In this document: one piece after another, positions 1 to 10,150 of the stretch
Layout: each line of letters opens with the position of its first letter
Position numbering within the stretch: position 1 is the first letter of the stretch
NCBI GenBank assembly: GCA_018881555.1
Contig: JACAXG010000065.1
Location: 705,042-769,041, forward strand
Source of the DNA: Amblyornis subalaris
Lineage: Eukaryota; Chordata; Aves; Passeriformes; Ptilonorhynchidae
Reading direction: 5' to 3'
DNA length: 64,000 nt
The notes under the pieces: generated by a model
Told to the model about the DNA's origin: nothing
The model's database searches: none
What the model saw: the letters and a program-made list of their open reading frames with translations, nothing else
Position numbers and translations under genes: made by a program

Positions 1-3000
1 ATCAGTCACTTTCTGTTGTGTGCAAGCTGCCAAGAGATCTCCAAGTAGAAAATATAGTATATGAGTTCAGCATTGTATTATTATACTCTATATGTCATCA
101 GCAGATACACGGAAAAACTTTTCTTCAGATGGTACTTTTCAAGTCCTTTGTTTAAGCTCCAATTTTTCTTATAGTTTTTTAAAAAAATGCAGTTGCTACA
201 GTAACTAGAATAAAAGTGGGGAGGGAGTAAAGTAAATATAAATGTTAAATGGGAGAGGGAAAGACAGAAAGCCTCTTGCTACTGAAGCATAGATTATAAA
301 TTAGTGCTGCTATGCTGCAGAACGGAACAATTTTGTGGAAGATATTTTTTGCCAGAAATGAAAGCCTAGCCAAGCGATATTTTGAAGCATGCCATTACCC
401 TCAGGGTGGAATCTGGCAAAAAAGTCAAGTTGTTTTGCATGTTACCTTCGAAATTGTGTGTTTTTAAATCTTAGCTTGTGCTTTATTGAGATGCAATTCC
501 AAGCACACATAAAGGCAAACTGCTAAAACAGCTATAAATGGTTATTTTATTTACTGTTTGATCACCTCCCCTGTAACCACTGATTTCTTTCTAACTATTA
601 TAACTTTAGTTTCTTGCATTCAAAGTGGTTCCCCAAGGACAACAAAGGAAGCCAATAAATTCAAAGGCAATATTGTGAAATGAAATATAAGTTTGGCCTT
701 TTATATGTAGCAGCCAGCTCTACAGAATTTATGCTTTAAGCTGTCAATTAAGTAAGCAGCACGAACTTTTTCTTAGTGACTAAATAACATCCTGATACTG
801 TCCAATGTTTGGTGACAAAGCTCTAATAGGTCACAGTGGTGCAATAAGGATGACCCACCAATTGTGGGTTCTTTGATTACCATGTAAGCAATGTAGACTA
901 AGCATATATGAATGAAACAACCACAATGGCAATTTGTAAAACTCATGCAAGAAATTAATTTTAGCATTACTTATTAACACTTCATAAGAAAAAGTAGGAT
1001 TGGGTTAGTCTTGACATGTTACCTACTGTCTGCTTGTGCTTCTCTCTGCCCTCCTCCACTTCTTTTGTTTCTACCATGCATCAAATTGTTTGTGTAGGTT
1101 ATCAGGTGATAACAGATTCTCTTTGAATACTTATCTTTCCACGGAATATTAATTCAACCTTGTATCCTTGTCCTAACATGGAATTATTAACAGTTTTTGC
1201 CTAAAAGAGATTCATCCTGATAAGGATTTCAGAAAAAGATGTCATTTTTAGTTTAATTAAATGACCTGTTATTCAAAGACAGTTGAATTGGTGTTGTCTA
1301 TAAACATCAAGTGTTAGTGGAATCTCTGAAACCTTAAAAGTTAGTGAGAAAAACATTTTTAGACATCTGATCCCAGAGATGAGAAGGTTCAAGAGAAGCA
1401 TATGTGAGAGCCAGGGATACATATAGTTATAGAAAATGAGAAATTATAGAAAATTAAATATTGATGTTTGTAAAAATGAATAAAACCTATGATATTTAAT
1501 TGCTTGAAACATTAATGTAATATGAAATCATACGACATTGTACATGTCCTACCTTAATTATAGTTACATATTCTGATTTNCATCAACATTCTATCAGGCT
1601 GAAGCAAAAAATCTCTGTAGCACATAACTCTAGAACAAAGGAACACAACACAATGCAGATGAAAAGAGACATAGATAGCACTCATGAGTAAGATGAAAAT
1701 ATGTCGAAGTGATCACACCAGTGTAGTTAAATAAGTAGGATTTCCGAACACAAATCCATCAGGCAATACAGTGATTGTGTATGTAGCAACACTGATAATA
1801 GAGAAGTTAGTTTTTTGTAAGAAGAGGAAAGACTCTTTTAGTGATTGCTGGATGAACTCATTTACTAGTAGAGCTTGTTTCCCTTAATATGTTGAAATAG
1901 CGATATCATTTTAAGTACTCTTACTCCAAACTAAGAATTTTTCAATGAATTATTCAGATTTTAGTCATATCATTTAATGGTTAAGGAGCAGGTTCAGCAA
2001 ATGCACAGTTACATAGTAATATTTTTAACATGTTGCTAATATTGCCTTTTAAACATTTCATTACTTGAATCAGTGCTATGCCTTAGAAAGTGAAAACTGT
2101 GCTGTCCTTGACAATATTACCCTCACTAAATAATAATTTTTTTCACACGTATCAGTCCATAAATATTTCTTAGAACTGCTGGTATCTAATTTTTTCATAA
2201 AACCAGACATTAAAAAACTTACCTTTTTTAAATGTGGAAGCCCATTATGATACACATAGCAGACACCTTATTAAATCAAGTTATTAATGAAAAAATGGGC
2301 ATGGGAGAGTCCTCGCAAAATGCTTATTGCTCAAAGAACTCCAGTTTAGCTTTCAAAAAGAACTGAATGAAAATTATAAAAATTAGAAATAATAGACCTC
2401 ATTTCTTAACCAAAAATTGCTTCAGCTTTGAGATTTTCTAAATATTTGAGCTCTTTGGAATCTTAACCCTTTCAATGAATGACTACAGCAAATTATATTA
2501 GGCATTGCACCAACAGGATTTTTTGTATCCCTGTGTCCTGAAAGGTATGAGTGTTTTCTAAAAGTATTTGTGGTTTTATATTCTTCCATGAGCTTTAGAG
2601 AAGTATAAAAGTAAAGCATTTCTGAAGGTTTCCTGCCCTCCCCCTCCTCTTGTGGAAACACTTCAAAGTATGTTTTTTTGAAATAGGTAGAAATTACAGT
2701 TTGACTGAGAAGTACTGAGTCCTGCTTTGGTTAGCACTTACAGAACTAATTTCTGAATGTGATAGTCTTTTCTGTTCAGGAAATCTCGACCTGGGTAATA
2801 AAAAACTGATTGTATGCCACAGCACTGAAAAATGCCTCCTGAAGCACTTAAGCACAGCTCCTGTCCATTCTTCAGAGTGAGTCACAGACTAACTCAGACT
2901 TTCACAGTCTTGTTCCATCATCATTTGACTAAAATAGGCGTTTTCACCCTACTATGCTGTACTCAATATCCGCTTTTTTTTTATCCACTCTCCAAGCTGA

Positions 3001-3689
3001 ACTCAACATTAGATATTGTTAAAAATAAATAGCTCTAAAGCCTGGGGAGAAGGGAACAGAGTAGAGCTAACATTTCTCTGCATCAGTGATTATACTAAAG
3101 ATTTCCTTTTGCCTTTCTAACTTAAAAAGTTACATTTTACTGGCTGAACCAAAGCCTCAGCTAATGTTTAAAAAGAAGAGAATATTAAGTAATTTGCAAT
3201 AACAAAAATATATTCCTAATGAACCTTGAAATGAGCCTTCTTACTGAAACTGTTCCTATACCTGAAAAGAAGCTCCTTTAGTTAACACATCACTGCCTAT
3301 TGTATATGGAACATAAACCAATGAAATCCCTGACTAATATATCCTGCAAGAAGACTAGATTAAAAGGATTTTCAAAATGAGATTGTAAAGCTGATCTTAA
3401 TCATAATATCTCACTGAAGTTATAATTGTGTTGTGGGCTTTTAAGATACCATGCTGCATATTGTATGTATGTCATTCTTTATCATGGGGAAAGCCATAAG
3501 GATATTAGATTTAGCTCAACTCTCTAATTTTATCCACCTTCAAAAACATGCAGTTATGAGTCCATATAATTAAAAAATACACTTAATTTCAAATAACCAA
3601 AAGTTTTAAGCACTGTAACCTGGTTCTGGAACATATTTCTGGTAGTATTAGTGGGGCAAAGCACTAGCTAAGATGGAACTAGATAAGTT
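1..3689. other. Unassigned AT-rich non-coding DNA
   Basis: No repeat family, RNA gene or exon is recognisable here. Open frames do not exceed about 80 codons and show no familiar protein motif. A single N lies at 1580. The composition (AT-rich, almost no CpG) is that of ordinary vertebrate intergenic or intronic sequence. Confidence 0.6.
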
Positions 3690-3785
3690 AAAGGACGGGA
3701 TTAGATGATGTGGTTCTCTATGATAGCAGCGGCCTGGACTTGATAACCCAAGATCGTTTCTAGTCTTATCTCCTGTAGAAAAAGA
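3690..3785 (+). repeat. Possible degenerate CR1 3' tail
   Basis: The stretch around 3730-3785 reads like a worn form of the CR1 3' UTR phrase that begins with a 'ggacttgat' core and continues into a 'tcctttctag'-like segment before the terminal octamer repeats. The body upstream is too diverged to assign, and no clean terminal ATTCTATG-type repeat is left. This is pattern recognition only; it could be chance. Confidence 0.28.
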
Positions 3786-5634
3786 AAGATACTGATCTCA
3801 CAGAGTAGTGAAGAAACCTTACCTTAGCAAAAGACTTAAGAGCTAGATTCTATCTCAAAGTCATAGCAGGTATGGTACAGAAAGACTGATAGAGAAAAGG
3901 TACGTAAGCCGTAGTACAGAGGAAGATCTCTCAACTTTAAACAGTACAGCATTCCCTGTGTCCACTAATGTTTTGCTGATCCCCTCCTTCCCAACCTAAA
4001 ATGAAGGAAGAAACAGCTCACCAGGTGAAGCAGACTTTTTTCTTAGTAAAATCTTAATTTGGAATTAAACACTAACCCCAGTGTTCATAAAGATATTTAT
4101 GCCTATCCACAATTGACTCAAAAAACATAAGTATTAGATTGATTGTTTCAATCAATCTAAGAAACAAATGTTTCTTTTCCATTGATCTGCTTGAATTGAC
4201 TGCAAAGGAAGAACTTCTGTTTACACAGCTGGGTGGGAAAACAGAGAAGCCACATATAACAGTGTCTCTTTCCTGTGCGAACCGCTTCTGGTTCCTAGTG
4301 GACTACTGCACAATGGAATTGATGACTGGATTTGGTACCTCTTCCATGATAAAGACTAGATACCGAAAATAATGCAGTGCTTTGCTGTGGGTGGCATATT
4401 TTGATAAAAGCACCAGCTGCACTTTTGTCCAACCTCTGAAGAAAAGCTGGAGATTTGGTTTAAATAGGCCTTTAGAATCTCTGTAGCTTTTTTACTGATC
4501 ATAGGCAGAGATGGCGTTACCAAGAGTGGTAGTTGGTATGAAAGGTTTTTAGGATCAGTTTGAGCATTCTTTGTTCATACCTCAAATTCTTTATCAGCCC
4601 CTCTGATTTCCTTGCCTGTTTTCATTCAAGCAAACCTTCCATTTCCTAAAAGTCAGCCTTTTTCATGTCATAGTTTCCTTAACTTTCTCAGTGCGCTCTG
4701 ATTGTTTAAGGTAGGGCATTTGGACCATTTTATTTTCTTCTTGAATTGTCGGACAAATTTTACTTGGGCTTTGATATAAAAAAACTTTGAAGTCTTCAAT
4801 CTGTTAGTAAATTTCATGCTTTTTGGACTGCTATTTTTGTGTTCTTCGTCCCCTCTTCCTCTGTCTTTACCTCTCATAAATTTGAACATTCACATGCTAG
4901 ATTTACTTGTCTAATTATTGCAGCAGCACTTCTATATCCTTCCTGTCCCGGTTCTTGTCCCCAGATGTAGGACAATATCACTTTGAGCCTGGTGTTCTTT
5001 TGCATACCTTAGCTTTCTTCCAGTTTCTCCTTTCTTATTGAAAATATTAGTCTACAACAATTTTTGTTTTCATTACCTGACTCCATTATGGTTAATGGAG
5101 GCCATGCTGCCTGTGCAATTTCCTTCTTCAGAGAAACTTCCAAGTTCCTAACATACCTATATCCGTCCTACCTACACTATTGCCTCATTCACACATTGGG
5201 GCTTCAAATCGGTACCTACTCAGGTCTTGAATAAAGAGCTGACGAGATTTGAAGAATGCTGTTTTTGAGGTGTTAGTCTTAGTTCTCCTGCCTAGCAGTC
5301 AGAATTTAGCTCCAAGAGCTAAGGCTCACAAAAGCACTTCATTTCTTCATGCTTAATCATTCCTTTATCCCCAGTTTAATCTGCCACTAAAGACAGCAGT
5401 TGTCTGCATCAACAGTATACATGTTAGAACAATAAACTCTGTGATGTTGAACACTGTGTAGGAATCATGAATCAAAGAAAAGGCAACCAATAAGGAACCA
5501 CATAGTGAGTCACAGGTAACTCAGATATTCAGTTCATGTTAACATAGACCATTAATTGTTATTTTCTGTGGAGTGAGGGCTATTGAGATGGAGATATGCC
5601 TTGTTATTTGACTTCATATGGCCCATATTATCTA
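3786..5634. other. Unassigned non-coding DNA
   Basis: No family is recognised. A 77-codon plus-strand frame at 4139-4372 lies in a slightly GC-richer patch but has no known motif, no splice context that I trust and no supporting neighbour, so it is not called as a gene. Confidence 0.5.
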
Positions 5635-5695
5635 GAATATTAGACTGACTGATCATAAAGGTCACTTCCGACTTAAAGAGCTACAGTTCTAGGAA
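5635..5695 (+). repeat. Possible CR1 3' tail scrap
   Basis: About 60 bases resemble the CR1 3' end: a 'ttagact..gatgatc'-like start, then 'aaaggtc' and a 'cacttcc.ac' segment that would be 'cccttccaac' in a younger copy. The terminal short repeats are degraded. The rest of the element is absent or unrecognisable. Confidence 0.3.
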
Positions 5696-6294
5696 TTACT
5701 GTGGGTGATGACAACGTGTAGCAATTGCGATTCTAGATCATGCAGAACCAATAAATCTGAAGTTAAGAGGTCTGATACTGCATTAAAAGTATAAGTAATC
5801 CAACACAGAATAAAATTTGGATTTAAATGAGTGACAGTTAATTGAAAGCAACTATAAATCTGCCATATCTTTTAAAGATTTATTAGTAGCATTTTTTTTT
5901 TATCCCGTGCTTCTCTCCTCCCAGTTTCTCTCTTTGCACATTAACTCATCCCAGATTGAAAGCAGAGAAACCATGTAAAGGGGCTGCATTTGTTTGGAGG
6001 AAAGAATTAATTTCTTAGGAAAGACTTCAGAGGTACTCAGGAAAAATTATGATGCTAAAAAATCTGAAAAACAAGTCCATAGAAATGAGTTAAGGAAGGT
6101 GAAATCAACTGTTTATATACTCAGTGGAAAGAAGGTCAATTGTGTGGACTGTTGAAGGAGAAGCAGGAAAATCAGATCAAACTGCAGATGTACATTGCAG
6201 AAATGTTCAATATATTTTTAATTGTTTAATCAGTGTTGACAATACTGACATCTACCATCTGATTGAGGTCAATAGTCTTCAAACACCTGTAAAT
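5696..6294. other. Unassigned non-coding DNA
   Basis: Nothing recognisable lies between the CR1-like scrap and the target duplication of the solo LTR. Confidence 0.5.
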
Positions 6295-6299
6295 AGTAG
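6295..6299. repeat. Left 5-bp target-site duplication (AGTAG)
   Basis: AGTAG immediately precedes the TG that opens the LTR at 6300 and recurs exactly at 7036-7040, directly after the closing CA. A perfect 5-bp duplication next to TG...CA termini is the integration footprint of a retroviral integrase. Confidence 0.85.
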
Positions 6300-6542
6300 T
6301 GTCCTGGGTTAGTCATATATTCTATTACCACCCACAAAAGCTGGATAAATTCAGTTACACACCTGGTCCCTGAGGGACTCCTTATCTCAACTGAGATAAG
6401 AACTCCGGCTGACAGCAAGCGCCACCCATCCTGATTATCTAATCTCAGCTGATGGCCCATTAGCACCACCCAGCTTGATTAATAGCCGGATCTTGGATCA
6501 TCGGAGGACCATGGGGATCATCCAAGTTCATTACCGAAGCAA

Positions 6543-6627
6543 CCAATAGAACATCGGGAAGATCCTCTTCCATTGTGAAAGTCCCCGCCCCTGGGGGAGG
6601 TGCCAGCCAAGAAGCACAGCATAAAAC
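6543..6627 (+). promoter_or_regulatory. LTR core promoter (CCAAT, GC box, TATA-like)
   Basis: CCAAT at 6543-6547, CCCCGCCCC at 6583-6591 and CATAAAAC at 6620-6627 are spaced as in an RNA polymerase II promoter. Transcription would be expected to start about 25-30 bases past the TATA-like box, near 6650. Whether it is active cannot be told from sequence. Confidence 0.55.
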
Positions 6628-6718
6628 AAGGGTTTTGGATGGGAGAAAGGACCCTTGACTCGACGGGACTCAGCTCTTGGGACTCCACTCTCAACGGGAC
6701 TCTCGACTCAACTGGACT

Positions 6719-6780
6719 CCACTCCTCAGAATTGGATTCAGCTAGCTACTCCACTCCACTCCTCGGAATTGGACTCAGCT
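6719..6780 (+). repeat. Internal 25-bp duplication within the LTR
   Basis: A 25-bp unit at 6719-6743 recurs at 6756-6780 with two mismatches. It sits in a wider tract (about 6655-6815) built from 'ggactc', 'ccactc' and 'actcagct' words, which looks like a minisatellite growing inside the LTR. Confidence 0.75.
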
Positions 6781-6948
6781 ACTCCACTCCACTACCGGGA
6801 CTGGACTACCAGGCCTTTCTGCAGGACCAGTGCCTAACTGGACTGCACAGCTACCACCCTGGTCAACAGGGTATCAGACTGTACCATGACTCTGTCAGTT
6901 TGTTTAAGCCCGTGTTTCTGTATTACTGCATTTATTTTAACCTTTTTA

Positions 6949-6954
6949 ATTAAA
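6949..6954 (+). terminator. ATTAAA polyadenylation signal of the LTR
   Basis: ATTAAA lies about 80 bases before the LTR end, the expected place for the R/U5 polyadenylation signal of a plus-oriented LTR. Confidence 0.55.
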
Positions 6955-7035
6955 ATTGTAATTTTGACCTAAAATCTCTCAAGGTATTTTGTGTGGGGTT
7001 AATTTCCCCTGCTGGTTTACAGTCAAACCAGCACA

Positions 7036-7040
7036 AGTAG
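7036..7040. repeat. Right 5-bp target-site duplication (AGTAG)
   Basis: Exact copy of 6295-6299, immediately after the CA that ends the LTR. Confidence 0.85.
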
Positions 7041-8315
7041 GAAAACAGATTTTATATAAAGTCAGCAGTTTTAGAATGTGTCATTTCTATATTATTTCTA
7101 GTTCACTTATCATGCATTGCTACTGTTTACTTCTAGGTTTGAAAAGAAAGCAACAGAAAAAAGTAATAAAATGTCTTCCTAGCTTCAATGGAAGTCAATT
7201 TATACTATAAAAACACTAAACCAGTCAGTATTGGAGATACTAGGTCCACCCACACAGAACTCTAGGTAGTCAATACTTTTCATTTCCTTGGGTGTAACAG
7301 ATGTGATTTTATAGTCAATACACACAAGCCACATACTGATAAAGCTGCTTTCTGAAGCCAATCTCAGGATTTAAATGGCTTGTGCCCTTCTTTACAAAGA
7401 AAAACATGGGTTTAAAAACCCATTTTGACTCAAAAGTGTGCTTTGACTTACCTTGTCTTCTTTGTTGGCTTTCTCCACAGATGTAGATTCCCTGATGGCT
7501 TCTTACTGCATTCTTGGTATTTCTTATGCATTAGCAGAGTAGTTTATTTTCCATAAAGTTCCAGGCTACTCTTAGTTCCTTCAGCTATTATTTAAAGACA
7601 GAGGAATGAACCCCTAACATAATCTCATCTGACATCAACCACATTGGTGTTTAGTTGTGTGTCTGGGCTCTGTAGCTTCAGTAGCTAATTTATACAATGA
7701 AGTGGAGAATTCCTCTCACACTATAAATATAAGACATGAGTAAGTTCGTTCTCATGAGCACAAAGTAAGAAGCAGCTACATATATCTGGTAAGCTGCGTC
7801 TTCTTAAAACAAAATTGCTCCATTTTTTTTGTGTGTGTTAATTATTCAATATTTATAAGTGTTTGCCGTGACAGATGCGAAAATGCGTCTGTGTCAACCT
7901 GGTTTTGACACATTTTGCTTTGTGAATGTGTTTTTATAATTGCCTTTGGATATTATGTATTCTATTCTATTTAGTACTGGAGGCTGTTCACATGTTGGGT
8001 CAGAGGAAAGAGTTCATTTAGGATATGATGTCTGTCCTTATTTTCAACAAAATACAAATTTATCACCCTATAATCACCTTTCAAAACTCATTCAGGACTT
8101 CTTCCCAAAAGAGATGTGTTGCTTTTTTTTTTCCAGAAATTCTCTTTTGCATAACTCTCCACTCTTTTGATCAGACAAGATTATTATCTCACTGATTTTT
8201 TTCCTGTCCAGCAATATAACATCTTCATCTGTCTTTTATGAAGACCTCTATAAAATTAGAGATTAAATCCTGGTTTGCTTTAGTTACAAGTATTCCTTTG
8301 CTTTTTAAAGAACAC
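7041..8315. other. Unassigned DNA between two LTRs
   Basis: No retroviral internal coding sequence is visible between the two LTRs, and the LTRs are of different families, so this is not the body of one provirus. The only structured element seen is a pair of small hairpins at 7871-7912. Confidence 0.6.
7871..7912. repeat. Two overlapping small inverted repeats
   Basis: ACAGATGC (7871-7878) pairs with GCGTCTGT (7885-7892) at 7 of 8 positions around a 6-base loop. TGTGTCAA (7890-7897) pairs perfectly with TTGACACA (7905-7912) around a 7-base loop. The two hairpins share three bases, so the full stems cannot form together. No function is known. Confidence 0.6.
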
Positions 8316-9245
8316 TGTGGTGGTTTGACCTTGACTGGATGCCAGGTACCAACCAAACCCACTCTATCACTCCTCTCTTCAGCTGGACAGAGGGAGAGAA
8401 AACAATATGATGAAAGGTCCATGGGTTGAGATAAGCACATGAAGAGATCACTCACTGATTACCAATCATAGGCAAACTGGATTCCACTTGGGGAAATAAA
8501 TTGAATTTGTTGCAAATCAAATCAGAGTAAGATAATGAGAAGTGAAACCAAATCTTAAACACACCTTCTCCCTGCTATTCCTTACTAGGCTTAACTTTAT
8601 TCTCAATGCTCTAACTCCTCCCCCAAGCAGTGCAGCAGGGACAAGGAATGGGTCCATTCATCACATGTTGTTTCTGCCTCTGCTTCCTCCTCAGAGAGAG
8701 GACTCTTTCCACTTCTTCAGGATCCCTCCACCAGGAGACAGTCCTCTATGACCTTCTCCAGTGTGAATCCTTCCCATGGGCTACAGTTCTTCTTGAACTT
8801 CTTCAGAGTGGGTCTCTTCCACAGGCTTCAAGAAAAGCCTGCTTGAGCGTGGTTCCCCGTGGCAAGTCCTGCCAGTAAACCTGCTCCATCTTAGACTCCT
8901 CTCTTCATAGGTCCAGAGGTCCTCCCCGGACCTTGCTCCGGTGCAGGCCTCCCATGGAGTTCACATCCTCCTTTGGGCACATCCACCTGCTCTGACATGG
9001 GGTTCTCCACAGGCTGCAGGTGAATCCCTGCTTCCCCATGGGCCTCCATGGGCTGCAGGGGCACAGCCTGACCCACCATGGACTGCAGCTGATGGACTCA
9101 GCCTTGACCAGGGGTGGATCCATCTTGGAGCCAGCTGGCATTGGCTCTGTCAGACACAGGGAAATCTAGTAGTTTCTCAGAGAAGTCACACCTGTACCCA
9201 CCACCACCCCTGGTTACCCAAACCTTGCCACACAAACCCAATATG
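8316..9245 (-). mobile_element. Old avian ERV LTR, about 930 bp
   Basis: The segment opens on the plus strand with TGTGGTGGTTTGACC and ends near a CAAACCCAATA motif, matching from memory the termini of a long LTR common in bird genomes. I place it on the minus strand because, read that way, it starts with a short U3 beginning near GGGTTTGTGTGG and ends ...CAAACCACCACA, with an A/T-rich remnant of a polyadenylation signal around 8495-8515. The TG at the 9245 end has decayed. Many CG dinucleotides expected in the family appear as TG or CA, consistent with an old methylated copy. No clear target duplication remains (aacac before, aatat after). Proviral genes are absent. Orientation and exact right boundary are uncertain; the LTR identity is fairly secure. 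Confidence 0.72.
8755..9090. repeat. Degenerate tandem array inside the LTR (units of roughly 40-50 bp)
   Basis: The words 'ctccag.gtgg', 'cccatgg' and 'ggctgcag' recur about every 40-50 bases for some seven diverged units. Such arrays are the GC-richer core of this LTR. The open frames on both strands here arise from the repeats and are not taken as genes. Confidence 0.55.
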
Positions 9246-9384
9246 AATATTTTTGCATTTTGCAAATTTTGTATGGTTGAAATATGTTCTTGTGGGCACT
9301 GAGGTGGCGTTGAGATAATAAAATTTCTACTTCCTTCCCTGTTAAGCTGTCTTGGGCAAAAATACATCCGAGAAACAGCCACAA

Positions 9385-10150
9385 GCTGAGAGCCCATCAG
9401 AACCTCATGAAGTTCAACAAGTCCAAGTGCAAGGTCCTGCACCTGGGCTGGGGCAATCCCAGACATTAGTAGAGACTGGAAGTTGACAGCAGCCCTGTGG
9501 AGAAGGAGTTGGAGGTTTTCATGGATGAAAAACTGGACATGGACCAACAGTGTGCACTTTCAGCCCAATAGGCTAGCTGCGTCAAAAGAAGAAAAGCCAG
9601 AAGTTGAGGAAAGTGATTCTCCTCCTCTACCCTTTCCTTGTGAGACACCACCACAAGTGCTGTGTCCAGGTCTGGAGTCCTCAGTCCAAGAAAGATGTGG
9701 ACCTGTTGAATCAAGTTCAAAGGCCCATTGAGATGATCTGGGGCTGGAACATCCCTTCTATGAAGGCAGGCTGAGAGAGCTGGAGTATTTCAGCATAGAG
9801 AAGAGCAGGCTCTGGGGAGACTTCATTGCAGCCTTCCAGTACTTAAAGCTTATAAAAAAGAGAAAAAGTGACTTCAAGGCCATGTCCCCCATAGGATAAA
9901 AGGGAAAGGCTTTAAAGTGAGGGAGGATAGGTTTACATTAACTATCAGGAAGAAATTCTTTAGTGTAGGGCCAGTGAGGCACTGGAACCGGTTACCCAGA
10001 GAAGCTAGATGTCCTATCCCTGGAAGTGTTCAAGGCTGGGTCAGGTGGAGCCCTGAACAACACATGATCTAGTAGGAGGCATCCTGGCTCTGATGGGGTG
10101 TTGGAACTTTAAGGTCCCTTCCAACCCAAGCATTTTTTTTTCTTTATGAT
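9385..10150 (+). mobile_element. 5'-truncated CR1 retrotransposon with ORF2 3' end and 3' UTR
   Basis: From about 9410 the plus strand encodes the start of a well-known CR1 ORF2 C-terminal block (Asn-Leu-Met-Lys-Phe-Asn-Lys..., then Cys-Lys-Val-Leu-His-Leu-Gly). It continues through the typical 'ggctgagagagctgg', 'gaagagcaggctc' and 'aggaagaaattcttta' stretches, and ends with the CR1 3' UTR phrase 'ggtcccttccaaccca' at about 10113-10128 followed by a T-rich, degenerate ATTCTATG-type tail. The frame is broken by stops and small indels, so no reverse transcriptase can be made. It begins about 140 bases after the LTR at 8316-9245. The truncation is the usual product of incomplete CR1 reverse transcription. 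Confidence 0.93.

Larger units (their letters stand above)
6300..7035 (+). mobile_element. Solo LTR of an avian endogenous retrovirus
   Basis: The 736-bp element opens with TGTCCTGGGTT and closes with AAACCAGCACA. These ends are imperfect inverted repeats (9 of 11 positions) with canonical TG...CA termini, and a perfect 5-bp target duplication (AGTAG) flanks them. Inside, in plus-strand order, are a CCAAT box, a GC box, a TATA-like CATAAAAC, a repeat-rich tract and an ATTAAA polyadenylation signal. That is the U3-R-U5 order of a retroviral LTR, so the orientation is plus. No gag, pol or env flanks it, so it is most simply a solo LTR left after recombination between the two LTRs of a provirus. 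Five-bp duplications are usual for ERVL-type (class III) elements, among others, so that class is a suggestion only. The 117-codon frame at 6600-6953 follows the internal repeats and is not judged to be a gene. Confidence 0.88.

Noticed and set aside
6600..6953. 117-codon frame inside the LTR, with repeated Ser/Thr/Leu words
   Set aside because: It follows the LTR's internal 25-bp repeats and lies over the expected R/U5 region; retroviral genes are not encoded there in this family as far as I know.
6300..9245. The two LTRs as the 5' and 3' LTRs of one provirus
   Set aside because: Their termini and bodies are unrelated, the first has its own flanking target duplication, and the DNA between them shows no gag, pol or env.
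8891..9547. Several 60-150 codon frames on both strands
   Set aside because: They lie in the GC-richer repeat array of an LTR and run into a CR1; stop codons are rare there because of composition, not selection.
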